Assembly: GCF_027409185.1 (NCBI RefSeq)
Contig: NC_084469.1
Coordinates: 102,239,835 to 102,303,834 of the forward strand
Reading direction: 5' to 3'
Source of the DNA: Cynocephalus volans
Lineage: Eukaryota > Chordata > Mammalia > Dermoptera > Cynocephalidae
DNA length: 64,000 nucleotides
Part shown: positions 1-10,916 of the stretch, in pieces
Position numbering within the stretch: position 1 is the first letter of the stretch
How the letters are laid out: each line of letters starts with the position of its first letter
Translations under genes and position numbers: made by a program
Notes under the pieces: generated by a model
What the model saw: only the letters and a program-made list of their open reading frames with translations
The model's database searches: none
Told to the model about the DNA's origin: nothing

Positions 1-1311
1 ACTCATACCAAGAGCTGACTTACAAAACTACATTCTCCGGCCACCTTCAGCACCTCCAAAATGAACCAGGAGCATTACAGCTCTGTGGGTCTATATTGCT
101 TAGGGGGGGGACTTAAAGCAGAATCTCTGAAAAAGAGCATCAACAGGACTTACCACGGGACAAATCAATGGCTGCCAATGTGAGGCTGATGGTGAAATTT
201 GCCTGAACGGTCCTCTCTGTGATGCCAAGACCACTTCAAAGCAGGTGATGAATCTACAAGGACTGCACAATCTCTCTCTGTCTTGCCACAGGGTTATCTC
301 GAGTCCTGTTTCATATCAATCCTTTGTCAACAAACATTACTTATCAGTCATCAAGTATCATAAATTAGTGCTCTCTCTACAGATAATATAGGTGAAAGCC
401 ATTAACACCAACATACTCCATGAGTATTATTATCAGTTGTCATTTACAAGGAGCAGTATGTGTCAGAAGTCTCAGTAGGAGCCTTACATATATAAGCTCA
501 CTTAATTATCACAAAAATCCTTCAAAATAGATATCACCTCCAATTCATGGTTTAAAAAACCCTTAGATTCACATAACTCAAATTACTGGAAATACGTATT
601 ACTTGTTTTGTTTATTGCAGGTACTGAATATTTTTAAGTTATGTGCATGACCTACACATTACATTTCTATTAGCACTGCTATAGTTGGCTTCTTGGCACA
701 ATGAAGACTAGAAAACTGAAAGGTTTTATGTGGTTAACACCCTTGAGCTTCCCATGACGGAGCTTGGAGCAGACTGGAGTCTGTGCCACCTACGAAAGTT
801 TCAGCTCTGGCTTACTGCTTCATTCTTTTAACAAATACTTAAGAAGTTCTGACCCTGTGTCAGGCTCTGAGCAGAGAGCAGTGAAATATACAGAAAACAT
901 CCTAGGCCTCAGAGATCCAACATTCCTATGAAAGATAAGCAATGAAGTGTAATTGATATATCAGTTCTTAAGGGGTATAATAATGAAGAAGGTCAGAAAA
1001 TAAATACTGTCATAGAGACAAAGGCACACACTCACTGAAAGCACAAATATTGTGAACTGGTTCTTGAGCAAGATGATAGCAGAAAGGGAAATAACCATTG
1101 ACTATTCCATCTTTGAACCAAAATAATTAGAGAAAGAATAACAAAGGTTTTTACAAAACTTAGAATACACCTAAAATACTGGGCAGCTGTGTTCACCCTA
1201 TCACAGCTCTCTGCTTGCATTGTCTCAGGAGCCCCCAAACCACTTCCCTTATGGAGTTTCCCAATTCATGAATTAGTTTGGACAAAGAAACTGGTTTAAT
1301 TTTTATGATGC
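1..1311. other. Unassigned non-coding sequence
   Basis: I recognise no gene or repeat family here. The sequence is AT-rich and all frames are short. Confidence 0.4.
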
Positions 1312-1400
1312 AAGGCTGGCCGGTTACTACAGTTGGTTAGAGAATGGTGTTATAAAAGCAAGGTCAAAGGTTTATGTGCTCATACCAGCCCACCCCATAC
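1312..1400 (+). repeat. CYN-type tRNA-Ile SINE, monomer, old
   Basis: It begins with a diverged form of GGCTGGCCGGTTAGCTCAG, the 5' part of tRNA-Ile with box A. A box-B-like stretch and the closing ACCAGCC follow. It is more diverged than other copies and lacks a clear A tail, which suggests an old insertion. Confidence 0.6.
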
Positions 1401-2379
1401 ACACAGAGCTAAATTTTTGTTGTGCCTCAGTTTGCCTTTTAACAAATCATAACTCAGGTGAACTCACGGAGGGCCCAGCTGAACAACACACCCACCCACT
1501 GTTCCCAAAGATATAACTTGAATAGAGACAATCTTGGAACTGGAAAAATCCCCTAAGTAGGCTCTCTGGCCTATAAAGCAAAGCCTTTTATGAGAGGGAA
1601 AGCTAAGTGTGGGCTCCTGGAACTCCCTACCCCTCCCCTATTAAACCAGAAGTCAGACAACATTCCTGGGACCCCAACACCAGGAGGTAAAATGGCTCTC
1701 AGATGTGTGGAGCCAGGACTGGAAATGACTAAAAGGAACCACCTACGTTACTTCCGATTAAAGCCTCGGATGGGCCTGGACGGGTTCCACAGCTTGGGCC
1801 TCAGATATGCTGGACCTTGTTGGCCATGCAAACTCTAGTTTCCTTGAGAGACAGTGCTGATGGACCCTAGGATCGATTCTGCTTGCAGGCTGGAGGCAGA
1901 AACAGGTCCATAGCACCCCTGGGTAAGGCTAAGGACTGCCAGTGGGAAGCATACCCAGGAAAAGGGGACAGAGGTGGGAACAGGCTCAGGGTGTGTTGTA
2001 GATAGGCCAAATACACTGGAAGGGCAAGGCTGGGGTGAGGATACATTCCAAACGATGCCCATCAACAGCTTTTCTATATGCCTCAACCCATGTTCTGGTG
2101 CCCTTTCAATCATCTTCCATATTGATAAGCCTGCAGACGTACGGCATGCTATATCACTTCCATTCAATCTCTCTGTGGACATTTATTCCCATTATTTATT
2201 TATCGGAGCATAATGCTAAAGTGGAGTAGTTGATTCCTTTGTGTTTTCAATGTAATATTTTCTGTAAATCTTAATATTTTTTCTCCATCAAATATGTACT
2301 TCTATTGTTATTTTTCTGATCTTACTATTCAGCCAGGACCACTTATATATTAAGTTGTAAAACAGCACTGATACCAAGA

Positions 2380-2830
2380 ATTCTCCAGAGTTTTATTTAG
2401 AAATGTATCAGAATCATAATAAAAATACCTAAAGTTTTCTTTAGGAAGTGGCACATTGATATTAAACTTCATAGGGAAGAACAAAGATCTGAAAATAATC
2501 AAAAAATACTAATACACAAAAGTGATGATGATCTACAGGTGTTGAAACATACTGTGAAGCCACCATAATTAAAACTGTGTTGTACTGGCACAGGAACAGG
2601 AACAGACAAATGGAATATCTAGAAATGCACCTAAGAACATAAGGAAAGTTGGTTCCTAAGTGTATTTCAAATCAATGAAGCAAAACTATAGTATGTAATA
2701 AAATGTGCCAAGACAACTGGTTAGCCATCTGGGAAAGAATAAAATGAAACCTGTATCTCACACCACATACAAGAATAAAATTCAAGTGATAAGGAATCTA
2801 AATGCAAAAAATAAAAATATACATATACGT
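2380..2830 (+). mobile_element. Old LINE-1 fragment (ORF2-derived)
   Basis: It has the order typical of the L1 ORF2 3' half: a 'tactggcacaggaacagac' stretch, then a 'caaatggaat' run, then wording like 'cctgtatctcacaccacatac'. It is heavily decayed and has no usable frame. The homologous piece in copy B lies at 18480-19200, so it predates the duplication. Confidence 0.6.
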
Positions 2831-3751
2831 GAGGGGTTCAAGTGATTTCTTTGCTAAAGTATACGACTAGGATGTGGGAACAGTGCATAAGTTTCTGGGG
2901 GACAGTGCTTTGACAAGTTAACAGTGAAGGGGGTGGGAGAGTCCCACAGAGCACGAGAGTATCCACAGTCCACAGACTTCGACTGGAGAGTCACTACTCA
3001 GAAAGGGTGGAGAGGAAGAGAATTACCAGAGATGGGGATAAGGTGGGGGTCCTAAGTGACTGAGTGATGTTGCGCAGCACCCTGGCAGGTGTCCCTGGGT
3101 CAAAAAGCTCTGAAGGACAGCAGGGGCTTGGGGTTTTTGTAGCTCCAGCGTTTATCTTATCTATGGTCAGCAGATGTTGTACATAATTTTACAAAATACA
3201 CAAAGCAGGGACACTCTAAATGGTTAAAAATATGCTTGTTAGGGCTACATTTCAAGCAACAGAATGTGTTTAAATTTGAGTTTTCCACTGGTGGGCTACT
3301 GTAAATAATTGTGCTATGAACACTGGTGTACAAATATCTATTTAAATCTTTGCTCTCAGTACTTTTGTATACATGCAAAAGTGGAATGGCTAGCTTCTGT
3401 GGCAATTGTTTAATTTTTTGAGGAACCACCATACTGTGTTCCAGAGCAGCTGCACCTTTTACATTCCCACTAGTAATGCAGAAATGTTCCAATTTTACCA
3501 CACCCTTGTCAATACTTACTGTCACCATAGGGGTAAAGTGATATCTTTGTGGTTATGATTTTCACTTTCCTAGTGTTTAGTGATGTTGAACATCTTCTCA
3601 TGTACTTATTGGCCATCTGTATATCTTTTTTGGTGAAATTATTCAAGTCCTTTTTCCGTATATGATTTTTTTTTTAATATTCCAGAACTGAAGTTCCTTA
3701 TAAACTCGAAATGTTAATCCCTAATCAGATGTATGATTTAGAAATATTTTA

Positions 3752-3925
3752 GGGCCGGGCCGGCCCGTGGCTCACTCGGGAGAGTGTGGTGCTGATAACA
3801 CCAAGGCCCCGGGTTCGGATCCCATATAGGGATGGCCGGTTCGCTCACTGGCTGAGCGTGGTGCTGACAACACCAAGTCAAGGGTTAAGATCCCCTTACC
3901 GGTCATCTTTTAAAAATAAAAAAAA
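3752..3925 (+). repeat. CYN SINE, dimeric, with target-site duplication
   Basis: Two tRNA-Ile-like units lie head to tail: the first starts GGGCCGGCCCGTGGCTCACT, the second ATGGCCGGTTCGCTCACTGG. It ends in ACCGGTCATCTTTT plus an A-rich tail, with no tRNA-unrelated body. The 11-bp duplication GAAATATTTTA flanks it exactly (3741-3751 and 3926-3936). It sits inside an older minus-strand L1. Confidence 0.85.
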
Positions 3926-3936
3926 GAAATATTTTA

Positions 3937-4104
3937 GGGCCAGCCCGTGGCTCACTTGGGAGAGTGTGGTGCTGATAACACCAAGGCCATGGGTTCGGAT
4001 CCTATATATAGAGATGGCTGGTTCACTCACTGGCTCAGCGTGGTGCTGACAACACCAAGCCAAGGATTAAGATCCCCTTACCGGTCATCTTTAAAAAAAA
4101 AAAA
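3937..4104 (+). repeat. CYN SINE, dimeric, second of a tandem pair
   Basis: This second dimer starts directly after the right target-site duplication of the preceding SINE and ends in a run of 12 A. A third SINE tail (ACCGGTCATCTTT plus A run) follows at about 4174-4194, after a short unique stretch with (GT)n. The pair plausibly arose by repeated insertion or slippage at one A-rich target. Confidence 0.8.
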
Positions 4105-4519
4105 TTCTGTAAATTCTTAGATCAGTATTTTTTCACAGGACACTCTGTATGTGTGTGTGTGTGTAGGGGGAAAACCGGTCATCTTTAAAAAAAAAAAAAT
4201 TTTTTTTCCTACCATTCTGTGGGTTGTCTTTTTACTGTCTTATATTCTCCTTTGATGCATAAAATTTGTAATATTAATAAGGTCTATTTCATCTTTATTT
4301 TTTTAAACTTGCCTGTGAGGTTGATGTAATAACCAAGAAATCCTTTCCAATTCCAAAGTCATGAAGCTATTTCCCCTTGTATTCTTTTAAGAGTTTTATA
4401 ACTTTAGCTGTTACACTTAGGTTTCTGATCCATTTTGAGATTATTTTTACATACAGAAAAATGAAAGGGCCTGCTCCATTCTTCTGCATGTAGATATCCA
4501 TTTATCCAGCACCATTTGT

Positions 4520-6020
4520 CCCTAGCATGTAACATAAAATTGATCTATAACAATTTTTAAGTACAGTATTGCTAACCATATTCACATTTTTCTACAATAA
4601 ATATCTAAGATCTTCTTTATCTTGCGTGAATGAAAGGCTATACCCACAGAACAACTCCCCACTCCCCCTAACCCCTAACCCCTGGCCACCATCATTTCAT
4701 CTTCTGCTGCAATGGGTTTGACAACCTTAAATAATTCGTACATGTGGAATTACGCTGTATTTGTCTTTCTGTGACTGTTTTCACTTAGCATAACGTCCTT
4801 AAGTTTCATTCTTGTAGGGCCATGTGATAGGACTTCCTTCTTTATTAAAACTGAAAAATACTCCACCAAGGGGCTGGCCATTTAGCTTAGTTTGTTAGAG
4901 CGCAGCGTTTTAACACCAAGGTCAAGGGTTCATAATCCCATACCAGCCAGCCACCAAAAAGACAATAAGGGAAGGATATTTCACTGTATGTATATACAAC
5001 ATTTTATTTATCCATTCATCTGTGTATGGACATTTGGGTTGCTTCCACCTCTTGCCTATTGTGAATAGCATTGCTTTGAATATTGGCATACAGTATCTGT
5101 CGAGTTCCACTTTCAATTCCTTTGAGTATATACCTATGAATGGAATTGCTGGATGATAAGGTAATGCTAGGTTTAGCTTTGAGGAACCATCAGACAGTTT
5201 CCATAGCAGTTTCAATATCTCACATTCCCAGCAGCAATTAACTGGGGTTTCAACTTCTCCACATCCTTGCCAAACTTATTATTTTCTGTTTTTGCGTAAT
5301 AGTTGTCCTAAGGGGCCTAAAGTGGTATCTCGTAATGGTTTTGATTTGCATTTCCCACATGACTACTGATGTTGACCATGTTCTCATGTACTCATGGGCC
5401 ATTTCTGTATCTTCTTTGAAGAAATATCTATTAAAGTACTTTGCCCATTTTTTAACTTGGTTGTCTTTTTGTGGTTGAATCATATGAGTTTACATATTTT
5501 GAACATTCATGCCTTAGATATACGATTTGCAAATATTACTCCCACTCTGTGGGTTGTCTTTATACTTTCTTGCTCTTGCCCTTTGGTTCACAAAAGTTTT
5601 TAATTTTGATGATGTCTAGCTTATCTATTTTTTTATTTTGTTTCTAGTCCTGTTATGTCATATCTAGGAATCCATTGCAAATACAAAGTCATAATGATTT
5701 ATCCCTGTTTTCTCCTTAAGCGTTTTATGAACTTACCTCTTTTATTTACCTCATTAATTTATTTTCTGTATATGGTGTGAGGTAGGTATCTATCTTCATT
5801 CTTTTCCATGTGGAAAGTCAGTTGTCTCTGCACCATCTCTTGAGGAGATTATTCTCTCCTCACTGAATGTACTTGGCACAGTTGTCAAAAATCAATTGGC
5901 CAAAGATGTCTGGGCATATTTTGACCTCTCAGTTCTATCCCAGTGGATTCTTATGTCTATTCTTATGCTAACATGTATTGACCACACATTTAATTTATCT
6001 GTATACTGATGCTTTAACAT
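4520..6020 (-). mobile_element. Old LINE-1, minus strand
   Basis: The 3' end lies to the left (about 4520, with 'cataaaattgatctataac') and ORF2-derived sequence runs to about 6020. Typical minus-strand L1 wording is present, such as 'gacatttgggttgcttccac' and 'catgttctcatgtactcatg'. A monomeric SINE (4870-4960) interrupts it. The homologous stretch in copy B is 22815-23600. Frames are short and broken. Confidence 0.75.
4870..4960 (+). repeat. CYN-type SINE, monomer
   Basis: A single tRNA-Ile-like unit from GGGCTGGCCATTTAGC to CCAGCCAGCCACCAAAAA. It sits inside the minus-strand L1. The shift of about 5 bp typical of these monomers in the anticodon arm ('ttttaacaccaaggtcaagg') is present. Confidence 0.8.
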
Positions 6021-6025
6021 TATCA

Positions 6026-7759
6026 GAATGGCCCAGGGCTTTTTGCTATTCCCAAGCAAACCATGGCTCACCGAAAACATCAGTAGACTAGATAGCACCA
6101 AACTATATGCATTAACAGACTCACTGAAAATAATTTTAGTAGGGAATATCTTTCAAATATATCTAAAAATTCAGAAAGTCGTATCCTCTGCCTTGCACAT
6201 GCTTCTCATGGAAGTCACAATTAAGGCACTTGCCCACAGTTTGGCTCCCGCCCTCTGCCTCATAAGCACCCCTGGTGTTTCCCAAATGTCCCTGATTGTC
6301 ATGCTGGGTTTTCGCCAGGGAACTGTGAGTATAAAGAAACTGTAAAACTGTTTCCATTTCCTCTCTTGATCTAGATCTGTCTTCAGCATACCTCACCTCA
6401 GCTATTATAATTAAAATAAGTGGCACAAAAATAAAAAAAGAAAAAAGGTTAAATAAATAAATGCACAGTGAGTAGGGTGGTTTTGCCCCAGAAAAGAGAA
6501 GGACGCCACTAGACTGCTCTTGGCCTACTAACTGGATTCCCCGAACTAAAGAGGTAGCCTGGAAGTCATTGCTGGTTACTTGGGGAAATGCCCCTTGATT
6601 GTGCCACTGTGTGATATTTGTTTCAAGATTGCCATCATTTCCCATACTAAACTGTGGAATTTGAAATCTGAGTCCTCCAAAGTTTCCACTGCCTAAGCTC
6701 TCCCCATTGCTGATGCCTAAGCACCCATGGGTAAGAAGTCCACATTGTCTGCCTCATTCTCAAAAGGATCTTGGAGGGAGTGGAGCAGAAATACTACACC
6801 TCTTGAAATAGAATGAACCTCAAAAAAAAAAAAGAAAGAAAGAAAGAAAAAAAAGAAAAACCTCATGAGCTGGTAGTGCTTGCAATCAACAAGGCATATC
6901 TCAGGCAAACTGTAATTCCTTGTAACCTGATATAGTATAGCTGCTGGAGATTGCCCCATGTATCACCTGGATGTTCCACGTGGTATGTAGACCTACCGTG
7001 GGGGAACCTCGTCTGTAGAATATGACACCTTGGAAAATATAGGGTTGTGTGGCTGTTGGCTCCTGTTTTCTCAACTTACTTTTTTTGCTCTTTGTATCCA
7101 GACTCAGGAGCTATGTGGGCACATACCCTTGGAGACCAGTTTCTCTGCCATTTGAAATTACAAATCTGCTGATCAATGTACTTGGGCACTCGTAACTGTT
7201 GCTGCCTATCACCATGCTGAGAGTGTCCTTTTAAAATTAAATTGTTACAAATTAAATAACTTAAATGACAAAATTGAGGCCACTACTGCTTTCCTGGATG
7301 CAGAACCCAGCTCCTCTGAAGTTGATTTCAACCTTTTAGAAAGGGAGCCCACAGCAAGCCACTCAGAACAACCAGGAGCTTCTCAGTTAAACATCCAATG
7401 AGAGAAGAAAAAAACTATAGCCACTTAGAGATATACGCCATTTAAAAAGATTTTTCATAAAGTAATACTAAAAGGGAAGGGGGCTGATTATTCTGTACAA
7501 AACAGCCATTCCAGGGAGAGGTTGCCAAGAGCAACCTGAGCCCTTCCCCCACCATCTTTTCCTCTTAGCCAGAAACAGAAAATAAAGATTAGCCTGTAGA
7601 TGGCTAAGCATAAAACAAATAAACAATGAAAAATAAAGAGCATAAACACTGCCACCATAATTGGCTAAGAACTCAAGAGAAAAAACAAACTATAAACCAT
7701 GTGTACTGAGGTAATGCCAGGTGAAGCTCACACGAAGGCAGGCATAGATTACTTAACGA
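6026..7759. other. Unassigned sequence in copy A
   Basis: No family was recognised. It holds an A-rich, GAAA-repeat stretch near 6823-6860, possibly the tail of an old retroposon. The longest frame (160 codons, minus strand, 6163-6645) resembles no protein I know and has no supporting start or splice context. Confidence 0.4.
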
Positions 7760-8338
7760 CTGAGCGCGTAGGTGAGCCTGCCAGTACCAGCCAGCAGGAC
7801 TGCACGGCTCCAAGCAGCTCCCTCACCCCTCCGTCTTGGACCCAGGCAGGTAGGGAGCTCCAGGACCTGCCCTCACGCCCTGAACTGGCACCACGCAGGT
7901 GAGCCCACCAGTACCAGCCAGCAGAACTGCATGGCTCCATGTGGGCCCCTCACCCCAGCACCTTGGACCCAGGCAGGGGGGGAGCTCCAGGCCCCACCCC
8001 TGTGCCCTGAACTGGCACCACACAGGTAAGCCCACCTGTGGTGGCTGGCAGCAACACCAGCCGGTGGAACCACATGGCTCCACACGGCCCCTCATCCTGC
8101 CTCAGACCCAGGGGGAAGCACCAGCCTACAGTTCCGACCCACCAAGTTTGGCCCAGCAGAACTCCATGCACTAGAGGGTCATTCTACAACTACAGAGTCT
8201 CGAACGGGAACCAAGGTGGTTTAACATAACCACCACCGCACCTACTGTCAAGCAAAGACAATTCACCCCCCCCCAGTAGCAACCAAGGCCACGCCATAGC
8301 CAACCTCAGTGTAAAAGAAGAAGCAAACCCCCTACCAA

Positions 8339-9320
8339 ATGACCAAGCATCAGCAAAAAAACACTAGAAGCACAAACAATCAAGAAGAAATGACACCAAT
8401 GAAAGGATACAGTAATGCCCCAAAGTCAGACTCCATGGAACAGGGAATCCTTGAAATGACTGAAAAAGAATTTCGAGCAATGATCTTAAGAGAACTTGAA
8501 GAAATAAAGGAAGACTCAACTAGAAAACACAATGAAACAAGAAAAAACATCCAGAATATGAAGGAGGAAATCTACAAAGAGATTAATACCATAAAAAAGA
8601 GTGTAGGAGAACTTCTAGAAATGAAAGACTCACTTGATGAAATAAAAAACACGACTGAGAGCTTGAGCAGCAGGGTAGAGCAAGCAGAAGAAAGATTTTC
8701 AGAGCTTGAAGATGGTCTTTTTGAAATAAGTCAGGCAGACAAAAAAAAGAAAAAGAATTTAAAATGATGAGGAAAACCTAAGAGAGATAGCAGACAACCT
8801 CAAGTGCTCTAACATCCGAATTGTGGGTATTCTCTGAAGGGCAGGAGAAAGGAAAAGGTATCGAAAACCTCAAGGAAAAAGTAACAGAAAACTTCCCAGG
8901 TGTAGGGCGAGATACAGACCTTCAGGTCCAGGAAGCTCAAAGGTCTCCAAATAGATTCAACCAAAAAAGATCCTCCCTAAGACGTATTATAGTTAAATTC
9001 ACAAAGCTCAAAGATAAAGAGAGAATTCTACAAGCAGCAAGACAAAAGCATCAGGTCACTTATAGGGGAACCCCCATCAAACTAATAACAGACTTCTCAA
9101 CCGAAACCCTACAGGCCAGAAGAAAGTAGAATGATATATTCAAAATACTAAAAGAAAAAACTGCCAGCCAAGAATTCTTTACCCAGCAAGGCTCTCCTTC
9201 AGAAACGAGGGAGAAATAGTGTATTTCCCAGATAAACAAAAGTTCTAGGAGTTCACCACCACACGACCAGACCTGCAAGAAATTCTCAAGGGACTCATTC
9301 ATCTGGAATCTGAATAATGG
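8339..9320 (+). pseudogene. LINE-1 ORF1 (RNA-binding chaperone), broken
   Basis: In active L1s, ORF1p is a trimeric RNA-binding protein needed for retrotransposition. The frame opens at 8339 with a polar N-terminus, then a clear coiled coil (about residues 45-130, with repeated E-L-K-E and heptad leucines). The frame is lost in an A-run near 8740-8765 and resumes by 8821. The conserved C-terminal part follows, with QAARQKHQVTYRGTPIKL and then ITDFSTETLQARRK. The Trp codon expected after QARR is a stop (TAG, 9127-9129). Further stops make the copy non-functional. Confidence 0.85.
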
Positions 9321-9499
9321 TGACCATCATCACAAATACACAAGTAAGAGCAAAACACACAGTTAAAACAAAAATGCCAGCAAGAAAGTGAAAGAGCTAA
9401 ATCATTCCACCTTAAATTCCCAATTCACACTGAGGAAGAGAAAAGGGAAAATAATGATCAAAAGATATTTAAAACACCTAAACAAGTAGCAATTAAATG

Positions 9500-9955
9500 A
9501 CAGGAATTAAATAACACTTCTCAATAACTACTCTGAATGTGAATGGACTAAACTACCCATTCAAAAGATACAGACTAACTGACTGGATTAAAAAGCTAGA
9601 CCCAAGTATATGCTGTCTTCAAGGGACCCATCTCACCTGTAAAGACACTCATAGACTAAAAAAGGGATGGAAAAAGATATACCATGCAAATGGAAACCAA
9701 AAACGAGCAGAGGTAGCTATTCTTATATCAGACAAAATAGACTTTAAACCAAAAAACATTAAAAAAGACAAAGAAGGCCATTATATAATGATAAAGGGAA
9801 ATACACAGCTAGAAGACATAACAATCATAAACATGTATGCACCCAATACCAGAGCACCCAGATATATTAAGCAAACACTCTTAGACCTAAAGAAAGATAG
9901 GACATTAATAGTGGGTGATCGGAACACCCCTCTCTCAGTATGGGACAGGACTTCC
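9500..9955 (+). pseudogene. LINE-1 ORF2 N-terminal (endonuclease) fragment
   Basis: The translated frame from 9539 (MNGLNYPFKRYRLTDWIKKL) matches the start of L1 ORF2. The segment around CCLQGTHLTCKDTHRLKKGW corresponds to the conserved CLQETHL region of the apurinic-type endonuclease. The catalytic Glu is replaced: GTH where ETH is expected. It ends at the internal deletion junction, so reverse transcriptase is absent. Confidence 0.8.
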
Positions 9956-10541
9956 AGGCAATAAGGGAACATTCCCAGGGCTACAAATTGGAGTTGAGGG
10001 GCGAGGGGGCAGGGGAGGGAGGTTGGGGGATAATTGAGAGGGGACAAAGGGTACAAAAGTAATTTCTGGTAATGGATATGCCCCCAGTATGAATCTGGGC
10101 CCCACATCATGGGCAGGAGGGGGGACAATCAGCTTTGTATCTCACGTATATTTGTAATAAATAAATAAATAGATGACTTAACGATTTAAAAACAAACCCC
10201 TAGGTATAGGGGGAAAAACCCAAGGTAATTAAATAGATTATATATACATATATGTATACAATATTTTAATATAAAATACATAATAAACTGTCTATAGGTA
10301 TGTTACTAAATTAAATAAAATTAAACTAAATTAAACTAAATCAATAACTAAATTAAAACATAATTCCCTAATTAACACAATTGAAAATCCGAAATTTATA
10401 TATAACAGAAGACAAAAAGGACAATGATAGGCTTTTGTTTCTGTACCACATAGGCTATAACTTAAACATTTGTGAAATACAGCAATTGCAAAAACTTCTT
10501 GGATTTCATCATAAATGCGCTCAAATTAAAATTATATCTGG

Positions 10542-10903
10542 CAGGCCGGCCCATGGCTCACTTGGGATAGTATGGTGCTGATAACACCAATGCCAAGGGT
10601 TCGGATCCCTATATAGGGTTGGCCAGTTAGCTCACTTGGAGAGTGTGGTGTCAAGGGTTAAGATCCCCTTACCGGTCATCTTTTATTTCATTTTATTTAT
10701 TTTTTTTTTTTAAAGATGACCGGTAAGGGGATCTTAACCCTTGGCTTGGTGTTGTCAGCACCACGCTCAGCCAGTGAGCAAACCAGCCATCCCTATATAA
10801 GATACGAACCCATGGGCTTGGTATTATCAGCACCGCACTCTCCCAAGTGAGCCACGGAATGGCCCTTACTGGTCATCTTTTAAATAAAAAAATAAAAATA
10901 AAA
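10542..10903 (+). repeat. CYN SINE dimer split by a second SINE
   Basis: A plus-strand CYN dimer starts at 10542, lacks about 25 bp inside its second unit, and is split near its 3' end. Its tail (ACTGGTCATCTTTTAAA plus A-rich) reappears at 10868-10903. The 13-bp duplication AAATTATATCTGG brackets the whole composite (10529-10541 and 10904-10916), which shows this is the outer element. Confidence 0.85.
10686..10864 (-). repeat. CYN SINE dimer nested in another, inverted
   Basis: A minus-strand CYN dimer with its poly-T on the left was inserted into the tail of the plus-strand SINE. Its duplication is CTTACyGGTCATCTTTTA (10668-10685 and 10865-10882), matching at 17 of 18 positions. The two SINEs form a large potential hairpin. 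Confidence 0.85.
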
Positions 10904-10916
10904 AAATTATATCTGG

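Larger units (their letters stand above)
3270..4500 (-). mobile_element. Old LINE-1, minus strand, interrupted by SINEs
   Basis: Reading the minus strand gives the L1 ORF2 C-terminal region (wording such as 'accaccatactgtgttcc' and 'ctcatgtacttattggccat' on the plus strand). Two CYN SINEs and a SINE tail (3752-4195) interrupt it. The L1 resumes at about 4200 with the 'ccattctgtgggttgtctt' stretch. A matching old L1 lies in copy B at about 19770-21290. Confidence 0.7.
7760..10171 (+). mobile_element. LINE-1 with both ends but most of ORF2 deleted
   Basis: The 5' UTR starts at about 7760 and holds about two and a half tandem units of 127 bp (unit starts near 7771, 7898 and 8025). ORF1 follows (8339 to about 9320), then the first part of ORF2, the endonuclease domain (about 9500-9955). 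At about 9955 the sequence jumps straight to the L1 3' UTR and ends in an A/T-rich tail at about 10171. A near-perfect 13-bp duplication, GATtACTTAACGA / GATgACTTAACGA, flanks it (7747-7759 and 10172-10184). It therefore looks like one retrotransposition event of an already shortened RNA, or an insertion later deleted internally. Copy B lacks it. Confidence 0.85.

Noticed and set aside
6163-6645. 160-codon minus-strand frame
   Set aside because: No recognisable domain, a low-complexity hydrophobic core from an AT-rich stretch, and no splice or promoter context.
7771-8150. CRISPR-like regular repeats
   Set aside because: The units are contiguous without spacers and lie at an L1 5' end in a mammalian genome.
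7749-8229. Cluster of long overlapping proline-rich frames on both strands
   Set aside because: They are all by-products of the GC-rich 127-bp L1 5'-UTR units, which stay open in many frames.
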